The position numbers were made by a program, and so were the translations under genes. Below, piece after piece: positions 1 to 10,894 of a stretch of 64,000 nt of DNA; position 1 is the first letter of the stretch; every line of letters begins with the position of its first letter. The DNA is from Pelomyxa schiedti (lineage: Eukaryota; Evosea; Pelobiontida; Pelomyxidae). The stretch spans positions 8,498 through 72,497 of the forward strand of contig JAHLWZ010000562.1 in the NCBI GenBank assembly GCA_020536535.1. The letters are read 5' to 3'. The notes under the pieces were generated by a model. The model searched no databases. It was not told where the DNA came from and saw only the letters and a program-made list of their open reading frames with translations.

Positions 1-607
1 CCCACTGGCTCACAGCCAGGTGCAAAAGATTGCCTTCCGACTTGGAATTGCCTACTGTCACCGTCGTCGAAAACACCGTCAACTCTTGCCCAGCGCCCCA
101 GCGTCCCATAAGCGTCCTCACGCACTCCGCGTGGCCATTAACAATCGCCAGCACCAACGGTGTCCGAGCAAAGCCACCGCGGACCAAAGCCTCGGCTGCA
201 GGCGCCATCTCCGCCGCGCCGCCCTTGGCCAGCTCGCCCCCCACGAGGCCCCTGGGCACCCACGCCCCCAGCACCGCGTCCATCTCCTCGACGTGCCCCA
301 GCACCGCGCACAGGTGCACCACGCTGTACCACTCGCCGGGGTGATGGTCGACCATGGGGTACTTGTCGTCCCACCTGATGTGGTTGCACTCGTCGAGCTC
401 GTGGCCGGGTGGGGTGGCGGCGGCGAGGCGGGCGACCTCGTGGGCGTGGCCCGAGACAGCCGCGTGCAGCAGGGGGTGCTTGGACTTGTGGGCGAGGGAC
501 AGCAGGTGCTTCTGGAGGGCGAGGTACTTCGCAGCCCGCGCCTGGTGATCGTCGAGGTCCTCGGACAACGTCGCAACCTTCAAATGTCCTGAACCTCCCT
601 GTCCCAT
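1..607 (-). CDS. Ankyrin-like repeat protein, N-terminal part (partial, runs off the left edge)
   Basis: An open frame without stops reads leftward from an ATG at 605-607 through the window edge, giving at least 200 residues with no intron seen. Three segments have the helix-turn-helix look of ankyrin repeats: one containing PLLHAAVSGHAHEVARL, one containing PLVLAIVNGHAECVRTL, and a final LLHLAVSQW at the edge. The DNA is much more GC-rich than its surroundings, which also creates long spurious open frames on the other strand. Ankyrin repeats normally bind other proteins, but nothing here shows the partner. The remaining repeats and C-terminus lie outside the window. The repeat call is fairly sure; the biological role is unknown. 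Confidence 0.7.
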   Translation of the reverse strand, partial: MGQGGSGHLKVATLSEDLDDHQARAAKYLALQKHLLSLAHKSKHPLLHAAVSGHAHEVARLAAATPPGHELDECNHIRWDDKYPMVDHHPGEWYSVVHLCAVLGHVEEMDAVLGAWVPRGLVGGELAKGGAAEMAPAAEALVRGGFARTPLVLAIVNGHAECVRTLMGRWGAGQELTVFSTTVTVGNSKSEGNLLHLAVSQW

Positions 608-1203
608 CCGGTCACAGTAAAAAAAAACAACGGTTCGCCTTCATCAGTTTTCGATCGGAACGAAGAAAAAATCAACAAGATTTGACAGCTCAAATCAACC
701 TGATTTGCACGTCTCGGTTTGAAGAATGTCGTCCATCAGGGTGGCACCAGAGAATAATCTGACATCGAGGGGGTGGTGAACGTGCCTACAACCCAGGAAA
801 GGAAAAGAGGAAACCACACAAAAGTGTGCAAACGAAGTGCACTACTTTTGTGTGGGTAAGAAGAAGACATGGAGGAGGAAGTACATTTTGTGAGGAGAGT
901 GTGTATTACAATGTCATTGTTGCTATTATGTGGCTGGCTCTCCTCTTCCTCCTCCTCTTTGTTGCTCTCAATGATCACTCATTTTCATTCTCACACCCTA
1001 ACTCCAAAAATTTCCCAATTTGCGCGTCAAATCGGAACCAAAGTGGGTCTCCAAATTGCTTAACTAGTGCACACTTTGGACAAAGTGGAGGGATTTCAAA
1101 GTGGCACCGCTTTGAGCATTCTCAAATCGGGCACAAAATGGGGATTTTCCCAGGTTGCCTACAAATTGGAAGACATAATTTTTTTTTTTCCCCTTACACC
1201 TGT

Positions 1204-1243
1204 GTGGTTGCGTGGTTGCGTGGTTGCGTGGTTGCGTGGTTGC
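1204..1243. repeat. 8-bp tandem repeat (five units)
   Basis: The unit GTGGTTGC is repeated five times head-to-tail without interruption. It lies in noncoding DNA and looks like an ordinary microsatellite. Confidence 0.85.
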
Positions 1244-1333
1244 TAGCTGGTGGTCCAGTAACAGAGAGGCTGTCACGGTTGTACTCTACAAAATAATTAA
1301 AATAAAATAAGATATGCGCAAAGAACAAACCTG

Positions 1334-1785
1334 CAGGCAGACTCTCTTGCTCTTTGGCAAAGGTGCTTACATCAAATAATTGTCATGCGAACCTGTGTGG
1401 ATGTTAGAAGCAGAAAGCAAATAAAAAGGACAAACCAAGTTTGCTGCCAACTAGCGGAAGTCTTGAACATAACAGCAGCTTGTCAATCTGTGCCTTGGTT
1501 AGCTGGGGGAAAAAAAAGGGAGAAGGACATACCGGAGTCGACAACCGGGATCCAGGCAGACTCTCTTGCTCTTTGCAAGGGACAAAAGCGAATATATCAA
1601 ATAATGGTCGCCTGTTGTCATGTGAACCTGTGTGGATGTTAGAAACAGAAAGCCAATAAATGGGACAAACCGGCAAACTCGCTGAAGTCATGAACTTAAC
1701 AGCAGCTTGTTACAAAATCTATGCATTGGTTAGCTGGGGGAAAAAAAAAAGGGAGAAGGGGATACCAGAATCGGCAACTGGAATC
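1334..1785. repeat. Tandem duplication of about 219 bp (two diverged copies)
   Basis: Copy 1 (about 1334-1552) and copy 2 (about 1553-1785) share, in the same order, CAGGCAGACTCTCTTGCTC, the block GAACCTGTGTGGATGTTAGA, AACAGCAGCTTGT, and TTGGTTAGCTGGGGGAAA followed by a GGGAGAAGG tract. Small indels separate the copies, so the duplication is not very recent. No coding potential is evident. Confidence 0.8.
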
Positions 1786-1943
1786 CTTTAGCCGTTCCGC
1801 ACTGGCTTGTCAGGTTAGTCGGAAAGAGAGGAGTAAGTTGAGGGCACACCAAAAAGGAAAGTAGCCCTGATGTGCAAGGATGTCAAGATTTAACACGACT
1901 GCCGATCCAATTCAACCAAGCTGTTCAGTAGTTAAAAAAAAAG

Positions 1944-2125
1944 AAAAAGGGGGAAAAGGTAAAAAGGGGGAAAAGGTAAAAAGGGGGAAAAGGTAAAAAG
2001 GGGGAAAAGGGAAGCGCACCACACTGCGATCAGCCATAAAGGGTGATCGCTGGTCTAATTTCAACCAAGCTACTGTGAGTAAAAAAGAAAGAAAAGAAAA
2101 AGGGGGAAAAGGTAAAAAGGGGGGA
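1944..2125. repeat. Purine-rich 17-bp tandem repeats in two clusters
   Basis: The unit AAAAAGGGGGAAAAGGT recurs four times head-to-tail at about 1944-2010, the last copy truncated, and again at about 2097-2125. Almost complete purine bias on one strand could favour unusual DNA structure. It is not spaced by unique sequence, so it is not a CRISPR-like array. Confidence 0.8.
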
Positions 2126-2304
2126 GCGTAGCGACACCGATGCACGGCCGGCTATGCACTACGGCGCTTGGTTTTTTTTTTTGTTTGTCGGCAAGGCAAC
2201 TGTGGATTGGAAGAAGATTTCTTTCTCCTTGCGATTCTCCGAAGAAGCCTACAGACACGCCAAGTCAGTGAGGAGTCCTCAAGTTGAGAAAAACCCAAGG
2301 TGGC

Positions 2305-3025
2305 TCAGCCACCATTGCGATGTGCAGTGGTGACTAAGTACGGTGAGCGCACTCTTTTCTCTGGGACACGCCATGAATTCGGTTGTCCTCTGGCGTCGTG
2401 TTTGACTTCAAAAAACCAAAAAAACTTCTTAAACTTTCCAGAATGGACCCACCCCGACGAGCTTCCGATTTGGAACAGGGTGATCCCGATCTGTGGCTCT
2501 CCAAATTGCTCAAAGTGTAACCACTGTGGGGCTTTTCTCCCAAAGTGGACCCATTTACTGGAGGGTGGGAACACTTTGACTTTAGGGTGCGGCGGCGGGG
2601 CCCTTGTCGACTCGTAAGTAGAGTTCGAGGCACATTCTGGGGCTTTCGCTGCAGTGAATTTAGTGCTCAGAGCGCCTGCCGCGGTCGTCCGAGTTGACGA
2701 AGTGGTTGTCTGCCAATGTGAGGCCATTTCCGCCAATACTTCCTCCTGTATTTTCTGAGACTGAGTCAAAGGAGCTGTGCTGTGGGGCATTGCAGACGGC
2801 TGTTGTGTTGTTGGAGGTGGCGGCGGTTGCGGTTGGTGCTGTACTACGTTGGTCGTCCCCATTTCGCCAGCCTTTTTCCCCCTTCCCGTAAACCTGCAGG
2901 TTCATCAGACCCGAAGGGTTCCCCAAGTTAGTGCCCGAAAAGGACCAACTCGGTTCCCACCACACTCCTGGAGGTCCCACTGTGGTGACGAAAGGCACCG
3001 GTCGAGTCTCGGATGTTAAGTACAA
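2305..3025 (-). other. Possible Pro/Thr/Gln-rich hypothetical gene (weak)
   Basis: Two overlapping leftward frames are open here: one from an ATG at about 2862 that is rich in P, Q, T and S, and one upstream that lacks an ATG start. Neither resembles a known family. Composition alone could come from low-complexity DNA, and no splice pattern convincingly joins the frames. This is recorded only so that the stretch left of the phosphatase gene is accounted for. Confidence 0.15.
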
Positions 3026-3085
3026 GGTTAAGTTCCAGCACTAGATCGACCTCGGTGTAGACAACGATCAAGATTTCGAATAAAC

Positions 3086-4612
3086 ATGAGCCTGTCGAGC
3101 ACCCTCATCAACAGCCAAGCAACGTCTAAAGGAGGGTCCACGGGAGGTGGGGCACTGGGCGGCTCCGGGTCGTCGGGGTCGCTGAGCGGCGGCGGCGGCA
3201 CAGGGGCCGCTGTTATCGAGCAGTGCATCGAGCTGATCAGCGCGGGCGGCACGCCGTGCGAGGGCGTGGCGAGGCAGGTGGTGCGGCGCGCCATCGAGGT
3301 GCTGGAGGTGGAGCCCAACGTGCCCTCCGTACCCGTTCCCGTAACTGTCGTGGGGAACATCCACGGGTGCGCTTGTGTTTCTTTGTGCGCGCGCGCGCGC
3401 ATTACTTTGCATGCAACGTATATTGAAAATATTATGTTGGTTTTTTTTTTTTTTTTTCCCCATTTTATTTTTCCCAAGTGCTGTTGGGTACTGTTTTTAA
3501 TTAGCACTTATGTGTTGGCGTGGTGGTTGTATGTTACTGCTGCTTTTACTTATGCTGCTTTTGGCAGACAGTTCTCTGACTTGATGGAACTTTTCTTAAT
3601 TACCGGGACTTGTCCAGACACTAACTTCCTCTTCTTGGGGGACTACGTCAACTTTGGCCATCAGGGTGTTGAATGTTTGCTCCTGCTATTGTGTTACAAG
3701 ATCAAATATCCTTCAAGGATCACTCTTTTGCGCGGGAATCACGAATCTTGTGGGCTAACACAGGCACGCCCTTTATACTGTGGCGACATCTTATTTTTTA
3801 TACCTTGCACACAAATGAACACACCGTAGTCTTAATCGCTCCTATGCACATCCAGAATCAACCAACCAATGGCACAGTTGTATGGATTCTACAGTGAGTG
3901 TATAAGAAAATATGGCACAGCGAATCTGTGGAATTCCTTCTGTGAGCTCTTCAACTGTATGAGCATTGCTGCTGTTATAGAGCAGAAGATTTTTTGCTCC
4001 CATGCTGGTATTTCCATTCAAAGAATCTTATTTGCACCTGAAATATTTGTACAGGACTCGCCCAAGAAGCTCCATGCATTGACCAGATAAGAGTTGTCAA
4101 TAGGTTTCGAGAAGTGCCTCCTAGTGGTCCAATGTGTGAGTTACTTTGGTCAGACCCTGAAGAGACAGTTTCAGGGTTTGCCCCCTCACCCAGGTATTGT
4201 CAAGCATACTCTTAAATATTTGTAACTCTACCCAGAGGAGCAGGTTACTTGTACGGGACTGATATTGTCACCAAATTCACCAAACTGAACAACATTGACC
4301 ACATTTCTAGATCACACCAAATATGCCCCAATGGCTACACAGTATGCCGGAGCGAACTATTTCCCTATTAAAATCAAACACTCAACTTAGGTTACTATGA
4401 ACAACCTCGTTTCCACGATTTGGAGTGCGCCAAACCACTGCAACTGCGGAAACATAGCTGCCATACTCGAAGTATCAGATATAGTCTCCATACAAGGACA
4501 GGCCTCTCGGCAGTTCAGCACCTTCTTGGCTGCTCCTTCCGCTTTCACTTTCCCTGTTTTACCATCACCGGACTTTGCGGCACCTAAAGCACTGCCGGAC
4601 TTTTTCTCGTGA
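3086..4612 (+). CDS. PP2A-like PPP-family phosphatase with altered active-site motifs
   Basis: Joining 3086-3366, 3568-3763, 3878-4007, 4055-4193, 4236-4341 and 4391-4612 gives one continuous PPP-family catalytic domain of the PP2A/4/6 type after a Gly/Ser-rich leader. Conserved landmarks are [34 protein letters not shown] near the HQ histidine position, and [10 protein letters not shown]. Three catalytic motifs are changed: GDIHGQF reads GNIHGQF (metal-ligand Asp to Asn), GDYVDRG reads GDYVNFG (Asp to Asn and the phosphate-binding Arg to Phe), and CLHGG reads CSHAG. The other metal-binding His and Asn residues remain. Known PPP enzymes need the first Asp and the Arg for full activity, so this is inferred to be a weak or dead phosphatase. 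The C-terminus replaces the PP2A YFL end with a Ser/Pro/Phe-rich tail. The second intron (3764-3877) begins with GC rather than GT. Confidence 0.85.
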
Positions 4613-4781
4613 ACTCCAAGGTCATAAACACCAGCTAGTGTGTAGAGAATAAAAAAAAAAAGCAGTCAAAAAAAGATAATGCTTTTGCAATAAAACTATA
4701 TGGTTTTTGGTATAGGTTGTTGGTTTTGGCAGTAAATTAGCGTGAATGTATGAATGGGTGCTGTAGCCACTGGTGAGTGGC

Positions 4782-7700
4782 TCAGGGGTCTTTTTGTTCA
4801 GATTGAAGAGGTGTGTGAAGGGGGGAAAGGGGTGGGTGCTGGTGGGTGGGGTCAAGTGGGGGGACAGGAACTGATAGTCTTCTACTGGAAGTGGTGGTGG
4901 GTGCTTTTCTTATCCAACTGGAACTTTCAGACCGTAGAATCAGCTTATTGGGTGGTGGGCGTGTGTGGGGGCTGTCAGTGGGGGGTGCTTGCTGTGTTTG
5001 AACTGGTTGTGCTTGCGTTGTTTGTGTCCGTGCCTGTGCCTGTGTCTGTGGTTGCGGTTGCGGTTGCGGTTGCAACTGCGTTTGGGGTTGCGGTTGTGGA
5101 AGTGGAAGTGGTTCTGAGAGTGGAGGGGGTGAATTGCTGGGAGTTGAGATTACATTTGGTTGAGTGTTAGGAGGCGAAGTACTGTAAGTGCTGTTGGGAG
5201 GGGAATTGCCGTAAGTACTGTCAGGATTTGATTCGGAGTAAAGGGATATTATTTCGTCCAGTGCTTTTATGTTTGTATCAAAGCAAAGTTCGGTTGGTGG
5301 GTCTCCTGTTTGTGAGAGACTGCCTAGTTCAGGTGATGCTGTCGTTTCCATTCTCTCTTCACCTTTTCGCTCGGGTGGAGGGCTTTCCACGCTCCTTGAC
5401 AGTGGAGCTGAATTGGATAAATCTGAGGTGCCAACCAACAGTGCTCCACTCTCTTGAAGCAGTTCTTTGGCGATTGACTGTTTGATGAAAGTGGAAGTAG
5501 GGCGTTTTAGAGGATCCATGCGCATGTCACCTATAGTGCTATGTCCAAAAGAAGCAGATGCTCGATTTGGACGTTTTGTCCAAGACGCCTTGGTTCAACC
5601 AAGGTTAAACCATTTAATGTCTTTGTGGTACATACTGCAATTGCATTGACACGGAACTTATTTTCCTTGGTTCCAAATTGCACGCCAGAACTGACCAAGT
5701 TCATTTGAATTTCTAATACTGGTTAGATTGGGGAAAAAAGTCTTGTGAGCCTACCAAGTGGCCGCTCCTTATCATCAAGTACACGTTCATCTAAAAAAAG
5801 GGTAGAAGTGGTTCACTAGGATATGGTAACTACCTCCACCAGCTCTGCAGAGATATAACTGCAGGGGTTCAGGGAGAACAAAATCCTCCCGCTTCATTTT
5901 ATTTTTAAACATTGGACAGAACTCTGCTACAGTGACCTTCTTGCTAATCGCCTGTTTGTTTTGTATGTTTACTTTTTTTTTTTTGGTCTAGCAATTTACT
6001 TACAAATGTTTTAAAACATTCAGCTGAGTAATACACTCTGACTTTTCCCATTACCTAAAAAGGCTTGAGTGTGATGTTTATGAAGGAGTGTTTACGTTGG
6101 CGGCAGCATCAGGAGCTGCAGCGGTTTTGCTCTTCGATTTAGATGATACAGGGTTCAAGATCAGTGATAATTGAACTTGTGACCGTATTGCCTTTTCCCA
6201 GTCAGCAGTTTCTTTCTCCTAAGTACGGTCAGATATTTTTTTCCTTTCCCAGATGTGCAACTGTCTTAGCGGACAGCAGGACTGGTTTGTGTCCTGGCCA
6301 AACTAGCTTGATTACACGCCACTTGGCTCGCTTCTGAATTTCTGCTTCTGTTGGAAAGGAAGTCAAAAATCACAATTTTACGGAGTAATGCAAAAACCAT
6401 CGGTTAATTCAACTCCAAGTTGAGTGACAGGTATCATAAACTGAAGTGACTGTTTATGTGTAATAGAAACCTATAATAAGAGGTTACTGGCAAAGACTGA
6501 GCAACCACAACTCAAGGATGGAAGATGTAACCTTACACAATAACAGATAATCATTGAAGACGTAAACATACTTTTTCACAATATTTTTGGAGATTTTGAA
6601 AATTTCCCCCTCTTTCATTAGACGCCTATCAGGGTGAACAAAATCCTAAAAAGAATTTAACCCACAGGCTGTTCAGAGTTGGGGTAGTTACTTTTAACCC
6701 TTTGACAATTGCTGCTATGGCAACACCTTGTTTCATGTTTTCAGCATGGGCTTTAGCAAGGTTGATGTTATCTACAGCTGTCTGCAATACTTTTTTTGCA
6801 TAAACAAGATTTTCATAGTCGGGGTGGGTCTCTGGAGTGCTTTTTAGGAGTTCCTAGGGGGTGTTACATTGACGGACTTTCACCAAGTATTAACCTGCAG
6901 TAGAAGGGGGTACTTAAGGAGCCTTTGAAAAGGTTTTACATAAAAGTCAAGGAGCCCATGACCACCAGTGATCAATTTGGCTGACTGCCCAAAAAAAATG
7001 AACGTCAGATAACATTATAGTTCAGGAATGTTCCACACATCAATGAACTCTTTGAGTGCCGGGGTGTCTTTTATCGCTTGTTCCAGCAGGGTGTGCGTCT
7101 CTTCCTGATAATCAATGAACAACATGTTGAAAGGACCAAGGGCAAACCTGGTGGTTACAGTAGACACTATAGTACTGAAGTTTATCGTCCTAAAAACGTT
7201 AGAAGAAATATTCTATCATGTACTCCATACAATCTTTCTGAAGGTCGAACCTATGGCAGTCTCTGGAGAAGAAGCCATCTTTTCCTTCAATTCTTTCAGA
7301 AGTTCCTGGTTTCCTTCTAGAATCATTTCAATTGTAGAGAATACGATCTAAGTTGCGGTTTCTTTTAATATTATACTTAGATAATAGAACCTTGAAGTCA
7401 GATTTAGATAGACATGGGTACTTATCATAATCTCTCAGTGGTTTGATGTAATTGGTGACAAAAACTGTCAAATCTTCCACATATTTTTGTTCTGTAACAA
7501 GCATTTCCTGTTGTACATTGAATCTTGCCTTGCGCATTTTCTGTTGTTCCAGTTCAACAGGGTCAGATTCTTCAGTACTTGTTTCTGTGCTAGGTGATAT
7601 ATCCTGTGCTGGCTGAGCACTACCATTTGGGGAAGAGTTCACAGTTTCGGGAGTGTCCTGTGGATGTGGCAGTGTAGAGTCAGTGGGAGTAATTGCTGTA

Positions 7701-8539
7701 TCAGTGTTGTGGTCAAGGGACACAGGTGCGACGACCACTGGGCTATCAGAGTTATTGGAAGTACTGGTGTTAGAGGTCTCGCAAGAAGTCGGTTTGTGCT
7801 CTTGGGGAGTTGGTGTTGGTTGCTCAGAGGTTACCGAGGGTTGGGTCTCTTGTGGCTTGGGCGGCATTTCGGAGGGTGGGGAACTTGGTGCTACTTGTGC
7901 TGGGACTGGCAAGGGACTTGAAGATGAGGTGACTGTCACCTGAGGAGAAACCTTGGGGGGTGGTTGTGGTTGAACAGCAGGTGGTGCCCTTGAGGGTGGG
8001 GAACTGCAGACAGAAGTTTGCTTTGGAGGTGGGGGTGCTTGTTGTGTTGGGGGTGCAGCAACTTGTTGTGTTGGGGGAGGAGGGGCTCTATGGCTTGGCG
8101 GGGGTGGAGCCGGAGTCGAGGGGAGTGTAACCACAATGGGGGACTACATTTGCAGTTAGGTAAGGCGAAAAAAGATACACAGATCCAAAATGCCACCAGA
8201 CATACCGGATTTGGTGCCGTCTATACTTATTCTTAAGTGAAAAAGTAAGAAAAACAAAGTCATACACAATTAGAGTGTATCCTGGAACCAACACAGTGCT
8301 TGTGTACAGTCTCTGCACACCCTAAACCATTCATTATGCACTTAATTATCCCATCCCGTTGGGAGAAAAAAAAAACGGGGAAACTCACTTTCGCACTGCA
8401 TGCCATTAATCAAAATGGGTTTGTTGCACACTATGCATAAGGAGGATGTGGATGTGTTTATAGACAAGAACTTGTGCCTCGATTGTACGTCTTGACGCAC
8501 TTTAGAACACCCCGCCATCCGTATTGAATAAAATACCAT
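4782..8539 (-). CDS. RhoGEF with C1, DH, PH and Ras-association domains
   Basis: Reading leftward, exons give a C1-type zinc finger near the N-terminus (HKF, CIVC, then after an intron CERCAETVHKHC and a final Cys), a long Pro/Ser/Thr-rich linker ending near 7550, a DH domain (EQKYVEDLTVF, YYSVYCNHQ, LLKYPLLLQ, ETHPDYENL), a PH domain (RLMKEGEIFK, KKYVYVFNDYLL, ADWEKAI), a Ras-association-like domain at about 6050-5700 (KVRVYYSAECFKTF, LPEPLQLYL, ERVLDDKERPLG), and a Pro/Gln-rich C-terminal tail. DH-PH proteins activate Rho GTPases, and RA domains bind active Ras or Rap. The PH and RA parts can be read as two genes because a TAA lies at 6080-6078. A 42-bp GT-AG intron removes that stop and keeps frame, so one gene is preferred. 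Start is the upstream ATG at 8539; an in-frame ATG at 8518 is an alternative. Confidence 0.75.
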
Positions 8540-8965
8540 TTGTGGCCATGGTACTGTGTCACAGCCCCTGGCTCGATTTGTTTGTTTTTTATGAGTTTGT
8601 GGATCTTTTTTCTTTTCTTGATCAGATCTGAGCGCAGGGGAACGACACCAAACGCGAAAGAACGATACTTTTGGGAGAGTGCACTTTCGAATTCACAAGT
8701 TCATTTTTTATTATTTAATAGATCCGGTGAGGTACAGGTGGGCTGTGTTGGCTCAAAAACAGAAATAGAGGCCGGCGTTGTGTCGAGTACTGCGGAGATA
8801 AGAAGATCTGGAGATCTGAGTGTGTTGTGGCGTGTCGGTGGCGGTCTGCTGTTAGTTTGATATAGGGGAATGATTACGACTTGGTTGACGCGCAGAGAGA
8901 CGGTTGGGAGCGTGGGGCACGTTGGTCGCGTGTGGGGATTGGTGTGCTCGCGTAGCGGGAAATAC
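8540..8965. promoter_or_regulatory. Divergent intergenic region, likely bidirectional promoter
   Basis: The RhoGEF gene starts leftward at 8539 and the WD40 gene rightward at 8966, so this 426-bp interval must hold both promoters. No TATA-like or repeated element was convincing. It contains only a short chance open frame without similarity. Confidence 0.4.
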
Positions 8966-10859
8966 ATGGAATCAAAGTCGGGGAAGGGAAGTCGTGCCAG
9001 CGTTGGTGACGATGAAGGCGGCTGCGTACTTCCTGCTGGTAGGAGATTGCTTAATGCTCATATTGGGTCACTTAAAGACCTGAAGGTTGTAATTCCCGGG
9101 TTTACACCTATTTGTTAAAGCCTTTCAGGTTGTACAAAGAGGGGACAGGAGTCTATTAATTAGCTGCGATGGTAAGTCCATTGGCTTGTGTTTCGACTTC
9201 TTACCTGAATCACCAAGAGATTGGTCATTATGGGTTGTGGGACTTAAATGGACCATGCACGTCACCTGCTTGTTTCGTTAAGGGAGCCCGTAAGGCATAC
9301 CTCATTCTGTCACTCTCTTCTGAGAAACCAAATATTTGACCCAACTATAGACTCTGCAAGTATCAACAGCCTTGCTGTGATGGAAGTAGCATCTCTTCTC
9401 GTTACTGCATCTGATGATACGACTATGCGACTGTGGGATTTGACCAAAATGTGTATTGATGTAATGAACCACAACAATATCGCTTTTTAACATGTCAAGA
9501 GCTCACCAGTGGTTGAAATGACCGGGCATTCAAGTTTTGTGAGTGCGTGCGCTTGCGCTACGGATAGTCCTGTAATTGCTTCATGCAGTCTGGATTCTAC
9601 CATACGTTTGTGGTATTTCGGGGCTGAGTTGTATAGACACTGTTATTGACAAAATTACAGGGATCCACGGTCTCCAGGACATATTTTTTTGTACAATGTA
9701 CATACTCCTGCTTCAACAGTGCGCTTTATTCCAGGGACAACAACTCTACTGGTCAGTGCTAGTAGTGGTAAGCAGTCCCTGCACGAGCCATGTGTGTCTC
9801 ACTGGAGTAGAAGGACTCTTCTTCTGGGATATTCGTGTACATAAAAGTTATAAAGAAGTTTTCAATGCAATTGAGGCTGATGAGAATGAAAATTCTGGAC
9901 AAAGTTCAGGTTCTTTTTGCATAAATGTTTATTGTCTAAATGCAATTTGTTAACGTATTCCAGTTCCCTCTTCACCAGCAAGAAAAATCTCCATACCTGC
10001 CACTCCAACAAAAACACCTCATCGATCGTCTTCATCACAGATTCCACCACAAACACCTAACCGTGTAAGTAATCTTTCCCCAATCCCGCAATAACTGGTT
10101 TCAGAACACTCAAATTCAGTGGGACACACCACAAGGAAATTATTTCTGCAGCAATAGAAGTACCAAACGAGTTTTTGACAAGTTGTCTCGAACTTTCATT
10201 CAACCTTTCACTGGGCACACTGCTCCGGTTGAAGCACTTCCCTATTCTCCTTCCTTCTCCCTCCTTTCATTATTTTGTTTAAGTTATGATAAAGTTTAAC
10301 TATTAATGAAGAACCAAAAAGTGTTACAGTGTCATCCCATCTTCCGATGGACGCCATGTACTCAGTTCATCGACAGATAATACTCATAAGCTCTGGGAGG
10401 CTTCAAAATTCACCGTTCGTATCCAGCGTGCTCTTTACAGTACTAACTTGTCTTCCAAGGGAGAGTTCACTTTTGACGGTGCTGACCTCTCCACACAAAT
10501 ACAACCCGCTTTTTCCAGTGATGATAAGTATATTGCATGTGGATCAGCTGATGGCTTTGTGTACATTTGGGAGTCATTTTCGGGTGCCGATGCCTCTGCC
10601 CCATTGAAGGTAGTGCTGCCGTTATTTAGAGGAATCCTAATGCAAACAAACATAAAAGGGTGGAAGGAGATTTTCAGGCAATCACCTACAAAAAATTCCT
10701 CCATTCTCCAGAGAAACGACCTTCTCAATCACCTCTAACTGTTGGCTTCCGGCAGGTGGACTTTTTTTGTTCTGTTGAGGTTAAACTGATTCTTCCCTAG
10801 ATACGGGCATAGCATTTGGGGATACAAGCGGCACCATTCACATCATCGAATTATTCTAG
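8966..10859 (+). CDS. WD40 beta-propeller protein
   Basis: An ATG at 8966 opens MESKSGKG, followed by many short exons that together give WD-type blades: YGLWDLNG, LVTASDDTTMRLWDL, CSLDSTIRLWYF, GLFFWDIR, HVLSSSTDNTHKLWEA and IACGSADGFVYIWESF, ending FGDTSGTIHIIELF before TAG at 10857-10859. A Ser/Thr/Pro-rich insert with repeated TPxK/TPxR motifs at about 9960-10065 interrupts the propeller and could be a phosphorylated linker. WD40 propellers act as interaction platforms. The set of blades does not point to one known family, and a CDT2-like arrangement was considered but not supported. The next gene starts only 35 bp downstream. Internal splice sites, especially around 10230-10330, are approximate. 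Confidence 0.75.
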
Positions 10860-10894
10860 TTATCGTAAACAAATCAAAACCAAATTTCATAAAA

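Larger units (their letters stand above)
608..2304. other. Intergenic region with simple and duplicated repeats
   Basis: No frame here has recognisable protein similarity; the open frames are short and overlap low-complexity sequence. The stretch holds an 8-bp microsatellite, a roughly 219-bp tandem duplication and purine-rich 17-bp repeats, each listed separately. The promoter of the leftward ankyrin-like gene should lie just right of 607, but no clear element stands out. Confidence 0.5.

Noticed and set aside
20-762. Several Arg/Pro-rich open frames on both strands at the left edge
   Set aside because: GC-rich shadows of the leftward ankyrin-like gene, which is the only frame with repeat structure and a clear ATG.
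1944-2125. Possible CRISPR-like array
   Set aside because: The 17-bp units are contiguous, have no unique spacers, and the genome is eukaryotic.
4754-5170. A Val/Gly-rich rightward open frame
   Set aside because: It is the reverse of the Pro/Gln-rich tail of the RhoGEF gene; low-complexity DNA keeps both strands open.
6045-6085. Gene boundary between a PH-ending RhoGEF and a separate RA-domain gene
   Set aside because: Only 26 bp would separate stop and start, and a typical 42-bp intron removes the stop and keeps frame, so one gene was preferred. The alternative is kept as a test in the findings.
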